Shown here piece by piece: positions 32,267 to 38,878 of a stretch of 38,878 nt of DNA (position 1 is the first letter of the stretch; each line of letters starts with the position of its first letter). The position numbers were made by a program, and so were the translations under genes. The notes under the pieces were generated by a model. It saw only the letters and a list, made by a program, of their open reading frames with translations, made no database searches and was not told the DNA's origin. Where the stretch lies: the NCBI GenBank assembly GCA_964594665.1, contig CAZQNY010000015.1, positions 1 to 38,878 of the forward strand, in the 5' to 3' direction. Origin of the DNA: BM520 sp964594665 (GTDB taxonomy: Bacteria > Bacteroidota > Bacteroidia > Bacteroidales > BM520).

Positions 32267-33065
32267 TTATTTAAAGATAGAATTTCTAAAAGTAAAAACT
32301 TACAAGACCATCTGGATTCTTGTGGGTATCTTTGTCCTTGGTTTTACACTTGGTGGCAGCGCAATACAATCTATCCTCAACGATACCATATCCAATAATA
32401 CCTCCGGCAGTCCCCTTCCTATTCCAAAATTCAGCATCTATACCTTCCCTGAAGTATGGCAGAACATGTTCTTCTTTGCAGGGTATATCAAGCTGTTTAT
32501 TGGATTTCTTTTTGTGATGTTGATCACCAACGAGTTCACACACAACACGCTGAAGCAGAACGTCATCACAGGCATGGGCAAGACGCAGATTCTCAATTCC
32601 AAGGTAATAATGGCTGTAAGTATGGGTTTTTTTACCACCTTGCTTATTTTCCTGATTTCTCTGATTAACGGAATAATTCACAAAACACCGGAAGTGGAAT
32701 GGAGTGCTATGTTTGACAAAATGGGCTTTGCTTTTGCATATTTCCTGGAGCTCTTTACATACCTCATGGTGTGCCTGATTTTTGCCATGACCATCAGAAA
32801 ACCCATTGTAGCAATTCTGAGTATGCTTCTGTATGGTGTGATTGCTGAACCAATCATTGCTTTTAAAGCTGGAGCAGAGATAAACCAGTACTTCCCGTTA
32901 AAAGCTGCCAACAACCTCATTCGCATTCCCCGGACCCAGCTAATGGAGTTCTTTGGATATGAGTTTCAGGAGTTTGTCAGATGGCAGGATATAGTAATCT
33001 GCATCGGATATTGTATTGCCATCTATTTTGTGTTACGTTGGGTGACGAATAAGAGAGATATTTAA
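32259..33065 (+). CDS. ABC-2-type transporter permease
   Basis: A 268-aa membrane protein with six hydrophobic segments, starting INYLKIEFLKVKTYKTIWIL and including TNEFTHNTLKQNVITGMGK, a typical coupling segment of ABC-2 permeases of the ABC2_membrane_4/5 group. It overlaps the ATPase gene by 8 nt and forms the membrane part of the same exporter. The third ABC subunit seen in some antibiotic exporters is absent. Confidence 0.88.
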   Translation: MINYLKIEFLKVKTYKTIWILVGIFVLGFTLGGSAIQSILNDTISNNTSGSPLPIPKFSIYTFPEVWQNMFFFAGYIKLFIGFLFVMLITNEFTHNTLKQNVITGMGKTQILNSKVIMAVSMGFFTTLLIFLISLINGIIHKTPEVEWSAMFDKMGFAFAYFLELFTYLMVCLIFAMTIRKPIVAILSMLLYGVIAEPIIAFKAGAEINQYFPLKAANNLIRIPRTQLMEFFGYEFQEFVRWQDIVICIGYCIAIYFVLRWVTNKRDI

Positions 33066-33099
33066 TTTTTTAATAGAATCAATGAGCTTTTTTAGTTTA

Positions 33100-33152
33100 A
33101 GATACACACGGCGGCATTAATTGAAAGATACACACGGCGGTGTGTCTCTACC
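33100..33152. repeat. REP-like two-part element, copy 2
   Basis: AGATACACACGGCGG at 33100-33114 is followed after 11 nt by a second AGATACACACGGCGG (33126-33140) that runs into TGTGTCTCTACC. This matches the two-part layout at 146-201 in the same orientation. CACACGG.. with TGTG can form a hairpin. It lies between convergent genes. Confidence 0.6.
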
Positions 33153-33170
33153 GGTAAAACTGATCACAGT

Positions 33171-33194
33171 AAAGCTCCACTTCCGTGGGACTTT
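33171..33194. terminator. Hairpin between convergent genes
   Basis: AAAGCTCCAC (33171-33180) pairs with GTGGGACTTT (33185-33194) with one mismatch and one G-U, and a 4-nt loop. No long T-run follows on the plus strand, so it may be a weak terminator for the ABC operon or part of the REP region. Confidence 0.35.
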
Positions 33195-33200
33195 ATAAAA

Positions 33201-33226
33201 ACACAAAAACCTTCAATCTAAAGGTT
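33201..33226 (-). terminator. Rho-independent terminator of the fabG-M48 operon
   Basis: On the minus strand AACCTT (33221-33226) and AAGGTT (33208-33213) form a 6-bp stem with a 7-nt loop, followed by TTTTTGTGTTTTT. The stem overlaps the stop codon of the M48 peptidase gene. Confidence 0.6.
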
Positions 33227-34460
33227 ATTTTTTCAAAGCGTCTATTCTCTGCAACAATGTCGGATGACTGTAATATATCTTCACATACCAGGGGTGTGGA
33301 GTGAGATTACTTAAACTCTTTACAGATAATTTCTTCAAACCTTCAATCAGAGGTTCAGCGAGGCCGTATTCTGCGGCAAAAGCATCGGCCTGGTACTCAT
33401 GTCTGCGGCTGGAGATATTCATGATCATGCCAATAACAAATTCCACCGGAGTAAACAGTAGGCCAAACATCAGCAGCCCGAGGTAAAAACTATGTACTTC
33501 AGCACCAGCGGCAAAACTGGCATAAGGATATTGAAGAAACCATGACAGCACAAAAAAGATGGCTCCGCTCTGTAAAGTTGAAGTAACCATGCCTTTGAGT
33601 GTGTGGCGATGTTTGTAATGTCCGATCTCATGTGCCAGAACAGCAACAATCTCCTGCTCGTCAAGGTCATTGATAAGCGTATCGTAAAGTACAATACGTT
33701 TTTTGGGACCCAGTCCACTAAAATAAGCATTGGCCTTGGTAGAACGTTTGCTGCCGTCAATAACAAAGATATTATCAAGCTTGAATCCTGCCTTTACAGC
33801 AAAAGCTTCAATAGCCGACTTTAAAGAACCATCCTGCAAAGGTGTTTGCTTGTTAAAAAGAGGAACAATAAGCGAACTGTAAAACATTGACATAAACACC
33901 ATGATAAGCGTAACTGCAGCCCATGCAATAACCCAGAAATAACTGCCCGTGCCACGGTAAATCACAAACAGAAGGGCATAAATACCACCCCCAAGAATTG
34001 CCCCCACCAGAAGACCTTTAACCTGATCGAGCCAGAAGGTTTTGCGCGTGGATTTATTAAAACCAAAAGCTTCCTCAATGGTAAACACCGAATAGTAAGA
34101 AAAAGGCAGTGAAAGGATTATGGAAGCAAGACCTGCTGCTGCCAGGAAAAGCAACCCGCATAGCAACTCGTTATCAGTAATACTTCTAACAAGTCCGTCG
34201 AGCCAACCGATACCGCCAAAAGCGAAGAAAAGCAACATGGCAAGGAATGAAATGGACTGGGATAGCAGCGAAAAGCGATCTCTGCGCCGATAATACTTAA
34301 ACATTCTTTCATACTCCTCAGCGTCATAAATTCCCTGCAAAACCTCAGGAAGTTTCGGTTTCAATGCTTTGAGATTCAACAATCCCAGATATCTTTCTGC
34401 CAAAAAATCAACTATCATAATGGCCAGAACCGACCAAAATATCAATGTTATGTAGTCCAT
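33225..34460 (-). CDS. M48-family (Ste24/CAAX-type) membrane metallopeptidase
   Basis: A 411-aa polytopic zinc peptidase. The HExxH motif is VLAHEIGHYKHRHT at about residues 273-286, and the third ligand is probably the Glu in RRHEYQADAFAAEYGL. It has several N-terminal membrane segments (from YITLIFWSVLAIMIVDFLAE) and two more after the zinc motif, the Ste24 layout. The central ERMFKYYRRRDRFSLLSQ and NAYFSGLGPKKRIVLYDTLI segments are also typical. It likely trims membrane proteins or peptides; prenyl substrates are not expected in bacteria. It is the last gene of an operon, 11 nt after the preceding gene, and is followed by a terminator. Confidence 0.93.
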   Translation of the reverse strand: MDYITLIFWSVLAIMIVDFLAERYLGLLNLKALKPKLPEVLQGIYDAEEYERMFKYYRRRDRFSLLSQSISFLAMLLFFAFGGIGWLDGLVRSITDNELLCGLLFLAAAGLASIILSLPFSYYSVFTIEEAFGFNKSTRKTFWLDQVKGLLVGAILGGGIYALLFVIYRGTGSYFWVIAWAAVTLIMVFMSMFYSSLIVPLFNKQTPLQDGSLKSAIEAFAVKAGFKLDNIFVIDGSKRSTKANAYFSGLGPKKRIVLYDTLINDLDEQEIVAVLAHEIGHYKHRHTLKGMVTSTLQSGAIFFVLSWFLQYPYASFAAGAEVHSFYLGLLMFGLLFTPVEFVIGMIMNISSRRHEYQADAFAAEYGLAEPLIEGLKKLSVKSLSNLTPHPWYVKIYYSHPTLLQRIDALKK

Positions 34461-34471
34461 AATAACTTATT

Positions 34472-36538
34472 TTAATAGGAGCCCAGATATCGTCTCAGGA
34501 ACCACTCTGCGGAAAGGAGAAGAAGTATTAACGCGAGAAGGCGGTAGTCGTTTATCAGCTCCATAAAAATTTCACGGGTAGTGACAACAGGTTTTGCATT
34601 ATTATCTTCCAGAAGCTCATTCTGAAGACGCTCAAGGGAAGAAGGATAAACAAGACTGCCATCATTTCTGAGTGCAAAGTTCCGTAACAGGGTATGGTCA
34701 GCAACAAGATTGTTCAGTTCAGCAACCACTTCACTAACAACAAAAGCTCCTGCCTGAGCGAGCAATTGGCCGTCGTGCATAACCGTTGCCCGCCAGGAGT
34801 ACCGCCCCGGAATCAGTCTTCCGGCATCAAGAACATAACTGTTGCCCTGAGCAACCATTCCAAACGGAAAGGTATCTCCATTGTCATTCGTTAGTACCAG
34901 CGACACATCTCTGTCGGTTGTAAGCTGGTAATTATCATCATATACCTGAGCCTCAAAGGAAACGGTTTCATTTTCATAATACTGCTCGCGGGTATTCACA
35001 TACAGGAATTGTTTTTCATCGCGGATGGAAAGGTATTGCAAAGCGCCGGCAATAAGCTGATCAAAGGCTGCTTTATTATCATTATTGCGGATGCGCCATT
35101 TCCAAAAACCATCACCAAGGAGCATAACATACCGGGTATCGAGGCTTTTGGAAACACTAAGCAGCGGCATGTCCGTTTCCACCGACCCAATCTTTTGATA
35201 CAACAATGTACTCACGCCACCGGCCATATCAAAATCGGCAAATGGCACATTGAGAGGGGCAAAGGACAATGCAATATCAGAAAGGACTGAAGGAACTTTA
35301 AAAGCAGAAAAATCCGGATTTACGACCGCAGTGGCAAGGTTATACGATGCGCCCTGTAAGTTGATATTGATTCCTGCATTCCAGGCATTAAACCCATTAT
35401 AATCATCATTATGGGTAGAAATCAGGAACACAGGGATTCCGGCAGCAGTGATTTGTTCGCGCAACGTACTTTCGCCTGAGAGGCCATAAAGAATAACAAT
35501 ATCATAATCTGCAGGTTGAAAGTTCTCACTTTTACGAAAATCAACATAATCTGTTTCATAAGTATTCAAACCTGCAATAGCCTGGCGGAGAGCAGAGAGG
35601 TCGGGAGAGAGCGATCCGGAAATCAACGCAACTTTCTTCCTGCCATCAAGTACGCGAATATAAAAATCGTGACGGTTATTACGAATGTTTATTTCATCCT
35701 GACCCTGTGAAACGGCAACAGTATAGCGCTGCAACCCGGGTTCATCAGCATCGAGAAAAAAATCAAGCGTATTAAAATACTTTTCTCCGGAAGCAACAAG
35801 AGAGGTTGAAGTAATGCGCTTGCCGTTTTTTGTCACGGTTACCGATAGCGGTTCTCCGTCGTTGAGTGTAGCCCCCAATTCCACCTCCAGCGGGAAACGG
35901 TTCCCGAGGTATGTTACTTCGTTTGTACGAATATTATGGATATATCTATCAGTAGCAGGAGTGGTATCGCCAAGGGCTATGGTGTACAATGGGGCATCGA
36001 GATGATACGACCATGCCGGATCCGGGCCTCTGTTGATAATACCATCGCCGGCAACGACAACAGCAGCGACATTGCGCCCGCCAAAGCGCCTTGAGAGTTC
36101 ATCACCAAGCAGTGACATATCCGTATAATATTCATCAAAAGAAGGCACAAGACCTTCAGAAACCTGATCACCGAACAGAAGGCTGCGGACAGTATATTCT
36201 GCAGAAAGGTTTCCTGCAAATAATTGCCACTGTTCCGTCCATTGTGCTTTATAATACAATGAATCGGCTGTTGCAGCCGGAGAAAGACTGTTGTCATGCG
36301 CCAACACAACAACAGGCTTTTCAATACTCGTCTCTTTTCTGCGCATCAGCGGATTAAAAAGCATTAATACAATGGCAGAGGCGGCGAAGAAACGAAGGAC
36401 GAAAAGCGCCACATGCATGCGGGTAGAAATATCCTCAACACGGTTTCTGTAATAGAGTACCGCAGCATACAACAACCCGGCAATGAATGCCAGTGGCACC
36501 AGTGAAGCATTGGATCCGAAGGTTATAAAGTTTATCAC
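34472..36538 (-). CDS. Large membrane-anchored protein, VWA/BatA-like architecture
   Basis: A 688-aa protein. Two N-terminal membrane helices (about 14-30 and 42-62) and one near the C-terminus (about 668-682, YRLLALILLLLSAEWFLRR) enclose a large extracytoplasmic region. The first part after the helices resembles a von Willebrand A-type fold (VVVLAHDNSLS, then GRNVAAVVVAGDGIINRG), but the metal-site motif DxSxS is altered to DNSLS. This is followed by a CARDB-like beta-domain (ITSTSLVASGEKYFNT), a flavodoxin/amidotransferase-like part (YDIVILYGLSGESTL) and another beta domain. It resembles uncharacterised Bacteroidota proteins of about 690 aa near BatA-like genes. It sits 14 nt after fabG and 11 nt before the M48 gene. 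Function unknown; a scaffold role in the envelope is possible. Confidence 0.75.
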   Translation of the reverse strand: MINFITFGSNASLVPLAFIAGLLYAAVLYYRNRVEDISTRMHVALFVLRFFAASAIVLMLFNPLMRRKETSIEKPVVVLAHDNSLSPAATADSLYYKAQWTEQWQLFAGNLSAEYTVRSLLFGDQVSEGLVPSFDEYYTDMSLLGDELSRRFGGRNVAAVVVAGDGIINRGPDPAWSYHLDAPLYTIALGDTTPATDRYIHNIRTNEVTYLGNRFPLEVELGATLNDGEPLSVTVTKNGKRITSTSLVASGEKYFNTLDFFLDADEPGLQRYTVAVSQGQDEINIRNNRHDFYIRVLDGRKKVALISGSLSPDLSALRQAIAGLNTYETDYVDFRKSENFQPADYDIVILYGLSGESTLREQITAAGIPVFLISTHNDDYNGFNAWNAGININLQGASYNLATAVVNPDFSAFKVPSVLSDIALSFAPLNVPFADFDMAGGVSTLLYQKIGSVETDMPLLSVSKSLDTRYVMLLGDGFWKWRIRNNDNKAAFDQLIAGALQYLSIRDEKQFLYVNTREQYYENETVSFEAQVYDDNYQLTTDRDVSLVLTNDNGDTFPFGMVAQGNSYVLDAGRLIPGRYSWRATVMHDGQLLAQAGAFVVSEVVAELNNLVADHTLLRNFALRNDGSLVYPSSLERLQNELLEDNNAKPVVTTREIFMELINDYRLLALILLLLSAEWFLRRYLGSY

Positions 36539-36552
36539 AGAAGCGTGGCTTT

Positions 36553-37299
36553 TTAAGTATTCATTCCGCCACAGACATTGATCACCTGGCCGGTAACATA
36601 TGACGAGAGATCAGAAGCAAGGAAAACAGTCACATCAGCCACATCAGAAGGTTGCCCTGCGCGGCGCAGAGGAATCTGCTTTGCCCACGACTCTTTTACC
36701 TCATCAGAGAGCTTGCCTGTCATCTCTGTTTCAATGAAACCGGGAGCGATGGCATTACAGCGAATGTTTCTGGAGCCGAGTTCCTGAGCTACCGACTTGG
36801 TAAAACCGATAAGTCCGGCCTTGGAAGCAGCGTAGTTAGCCTGTCCGGCATTTCCACTAACACCAACAACAGAGCTCATATTGATAATCGAGCCACCCTG
36901 CTGTTTGATCATGTAGCGTTGTACTGCTTTGGTAAGGTTAAAAGCGCTCTTGAGATTCACGCCAATAACGAGATCCCAGTCCTCTTCGCTCATACGAAGC
37001 ATCAGCTTGTCGCGGGTGATACCGGCGTTATTCACGAGAACGTCGATACGACCAAAATCCTTAACAATATCATTAACAGTATTGGTACTATCCTCAAGAT
37101 CAGCAGCATTGGAAGCGTATGCTTTTGCTTTCACACCCAGTTCAGAAAGTTCCTTTTCAAGGCTTTCACTGTTTTCGTCTGCACGGAGGTCGGTAAAAGC
37201 AACATTGGCGCCCTGTTGAGCAAAACGTAAAGCAATAGCACGGCCGATACCGCGCGAAGCACCTGTTATCAAAGCTGTTTTTCCTTCAAGTAAATTCAT
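36553..37299 (-). CDS. fabG: 3-oxoacyl-[acyl-carrier-protein] reductase
   Basis: A 248-aa short-chain dehydrogenase that reduces 3-oxoacyl-ACP in fatty-acid elongation with NADPH. Seen are the cofactor loop TGASRGIGRAIALRF, NNAGITRDKLMLRMSEEDWD (typical of FabG rather than other SDRs), the active-site Ser in INMSSVVGVSGN, and YAASKAGLIGFTKS, then the C-terminal PSDVADVTVFLASDLSSYVT and GQVINVCGGM. The start at MNLLEGKTALITG is preferred over an ATG six bases earlier. It opens the operon with the large membrane protein and the M48 peptidase. No other fatty-acid genes are adjacent. Confidence 0.94.
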   Translation of the reverse strand: MNLLEGKTALITGASRGIGRAIALRFAQQGANVAFTDLRADENSESLEKELSELGVKAKAYASNAADLEDSTNTVNDIVKDFGRIDVLVNNAGITRDKLMLRMSEEDWDLVIGVNLKSAFNLTKAVQRYMIKQQGGSIINMSSVVGVSGNAGQANYAASKAGLIGFTKSVAQELGSRNIRCNAIAPGFIETEMTGKLSDEVKESWAKQIPLRRAGQPSDVADVTVFLASDLSSYVTGQVINVCGGMNT

Positions 37300-37346
37300 A
37301 ATCATTGTTTTTGTTAAAACGGTGCACCATGATTGTGGTGCGGATG

Positions 37347-37354
37347 CAAAAGTA
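37347..37354 (-). promoter_or_regulatory. Putative -7 element (TACTTTTG) of the fabG operon
   Basis: On the minus strand this reads TACTTTTG, matching TAnnTTTG, 47 nt before the fabG start. Confidence 0.45.
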
Positions 37355-37577
37355 CGAAATTATTTCTTTGGGCGTGCGTGCGGCAATCTGCTTTAAGCTC
37401 CCTTATAACTGTTGTTTTTGGTATCCCCCGGCCAGCAGCAGTGCAGGAAACTTCCGAATTATGATTCATCGTTTCCCGTAACATCATTATTGACTTTCAA
37501 CTGCTCCGGCACAAACCAGCCATACATAACACCCGAATCATATTGAAATAACCAGATCTGTATATTAATAAAATTCA

Positions 37578-37585
37578 TAAATTTG
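37578..37585 (+). promoter_or_regulatory. Putative -7 element (TAAATTTG) of the permease gene
   Basis: TAAATTTG matches TAnnTTTG and lies 46 nt before the permease ATG. Confidence 0.4.
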
Positions 37586-37631
37586 TGTAAACAGATACTG
37601 GTATTTTATAACTACTCAGAACCTTAACCAT

Positions 37632-38876
37632 ATGAGTCAAAAAAACAACCAAAGGACGGAGAATGCATACTGGATATTAACCCTTTTTGGTACTGCTGTA
37701 GGTGCGGGGATACTTTTTCTCCCAATTGAAGCAGGTATTGGCGGGTTTTGGGTGTTCATTACTGCCTGTTCACTGGTTTGGTTTATGGTATATCCGCCAC
37801 AAAACATCTTTGCACGCATAGTAAACAACACTTCTGTGCCCATGGACTTCACAGGAGCCGTAAAACAATTCCTTGGAAAAAAGGCAGGAATACTGATTAA
37901 TATACTATTTGTTCTATTTCTCTATGCACTTCTTATTGCTTATTCCATTGGACTGAACAACGATATAGGAGAAGTACTGACAGAGAGCGGATTGACAAAA
38001 ACCAATCCTGCACATGGCTCATTTCTTAGTTTATTAATATTACTGATTTTATTTCTGATTATAAAAACAAGCAAAAAGGCACTTATAAAGGTACTTGGTT
38101 TTTTAAGCATTCTATTGATAATCTTTTTACTAATAATATCTGTGGCGTTGATGGATGTATGGGATTTTGAAGGTATTTTCGCTATTCCGCCACTGCATAC
38201 GTTTCTGAAGCAGTTCTTTCTTTTATTTCCCATTCTCGTTATGTCGTTTATGTTTTTTTCAGTTATTTCTCCTATGGTAATAAGTTTCCGAGAGCAGAAT
38301 TCAGCACGTAGTGACATTGAAAGCAGATATCAAAAGATCATTAAAAAAGGAATCAGTATACTGATGGTTTTTATTCTGTTCTTTGTTGTTTCATGCCTGT
38401 TTTCCATAGATCATAAAGCTGCTTTACATGCCAGTCATGAGAACATGTCGATTCTCACACTTCTCGGTGAGAGCAAAGGGAAGCCATTTCTTTCAAAATT
38501 CGGTCCATTTGTGAGCATAACAGCACTTACAACCTCTTTTTTTGGCGTTGCTCTGGGATATAAAGAGAGTAGCATGGAGTTGATTTCCGTATTTTTTCAC
38601 AATAAAGACACAAAAAAAACAGGAACGGTATCGGAAATAATTTTCTTCTCTTTCTCAATAATCACATTATGGATTATTACCATATTGAATTTTAATATTA
38701 TAGATCTGTTTGGAGAGCTTATTGCGCCATTGACTGCGCTGTTTCTCTATTTTGTTCCTGTTATAATAATTCAAAAGACACACCATTTCAGTCAGTACCG
38801 TGGTATTGGCAACATATTAATCTTTCTCAGTGGTATCATATTGATACTATCGTATTTTATCGGGAAAATGATATAA
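37632..38876 (+). CDS. Amino-acid permease, HAAAP/SdaC (serine/threonine) type
   Basis: A 414-aa membrane transporter with about eleven hydrophobic helices. The first carries ILTLFGTAVGAGILFLPIEA, the glycine-rich unwound-helix motif of the hydroxy/aromatic amino-acid permease family (SdaC, TdcC, Mtr). Later helices include LFVLFLYALLIAYSIGLNND and FPILVMSFMFFSVISPMVIS, and SITALTTSFFGVALGYKESS is also typical. Serine or threonine uptake with protons is the likely role, from family knowledge only. The gene is complete and its stop lies two bases before the window end. It is divergent from fabG. Confidence 0.88.
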   Translation: MSQKNNQRTENAYWILTLFGTAVGAGILFLPIEAGIGGFWVFITACSLVWFMVYPPQNIFARIVNNTSVPMDFTGAVKQFLGKKAGILINILFVLFLYALLIAYSIGLNNDIGEVLTESGLTKTNPAHGSFLSLLILLILFLIIKTSKKALIKVLGFLSILLIIFLLIISVALMDVWDFEGIFAIPPLHTFLKQFFLLFPILVMSFMFFSVISPMVISFREQNSARSDIESRYQKIIKKGISILMVFILFFVVSCLFSIDHKAALHASHENMSILTLLGESKGKPFLSKFGPFVSITALTTSFFGVALGYKESSMELISVFFHNKDTKKTGTVSEIIFFSFSIITLWIITILNFNIIDLFGELIAPLTALFLYFVPVIIIQKTHHFSQYRGIGNILIFLSGIILILSYFIGKMI

Positions 38877-38878
38877 AC

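Larger units (their letters stand above)
37306..37631. other. Intergenic region between divergent genes fabG and the permease
   Basis: About 330 nt with no supported gene. It carries promoter cores for both sides (37347-37354 minus, 37578-37585 plus) and nothing else recognisable; the middle is neither repeat nor structured RNA as far as can be seen. Confidence 0.6.

Overview
This window is a chromosomal segment of a member of the Bacteroidota, most likely Bacteroidales/Marinilabiliales-like. The evidence is a type IX secretion C-terminal sorting domain, a gingipain-type C25 peptidase, several lipoproteins whose signal peptides end in a Cys, repeated TAnnTTTG promoter cores of the Bacteroidota type (two tRNA genes carry the identical TATTTTTG), and a dnaA gene flanked by housekeeping genes rather than dnaN. 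The sequence looks like a draft or metagenome assembly: a run of 100 N is flanked by an exact 55-base duplication, which breaks one real gene.

Layout. 1-2305: a purine salvage operon on the minus strand (MTA/SAH/adenosine deaminase-type amidohydrolase, then purine nucleoside phosphorylase). 2458-2560: tRNA-Arg(UCU) and its terminator. 2564-8300: an AT-rich accessory stretch holding direct and tandem repeats, an AAA_14-type ATPase preceded by three 19-bp iterons, a probable remnant of an AlbA_2-type gene, a DUF3089 lipoprotein hydrolase, a two-gene minus-strand module (HNH endonuclease, then a methyltransferase-HIT fusion), and a GxxExxY gene between 48-bp direct repeats. 8380-9527: a dihydroorotate-dehydrogenase-like gene broken by the gap. 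9597-14979: two secreted proteins (C25 peptidase, then a large propeller/FG-GAP protein with a sorting domain). 15067-19493: a BadF-type kinase, tRNA-Gly(CCC), a polyprenyl glycosylphosphotransferase, a lipoprotein and a Gfo/Idh/MocA oxidoreductase.

19590-25314 is a plus-strand run: pcm, prmC, a DMT transporter, a Cys-loop helical protein resembling HhH-GPD glycosylases, a lipoprotein 5'-nucleotidase and a HIT protein. A second DMT transporter and a small membrane protein lie on the minus strand. 26570-33065 carries an IMPACT/YigZ protein, dnaA, a low-molecular-weight protein tyrosine phosphatase, a threonine/serine dehydratase, an RsmI-like methyltransferase and an ABC-2 ATPase/permease pair. 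33225-37299 is a minus-strand operon (fabG, a large membrane-anchored protein, an M48 peptidase). The window ends with a complete amino-acid permease.

The best candidate for an undescribed system is the HNH plus methyltransferase-HIT pair at 5555-7478. The two genes are 4 nt apart, strikingly AT-rich, sit among other accessory genes, and combine a nuclease, a methyltransferase domain resembling the phosphorothioation-associated family, and a nucleotide-hydrolase/transferase domain. The iteron-controlled ATPase and the repeat-flanked GxxExxY cassette next to it are also worth a look. All function assignments come from reading motifs by eye; no database search was run.
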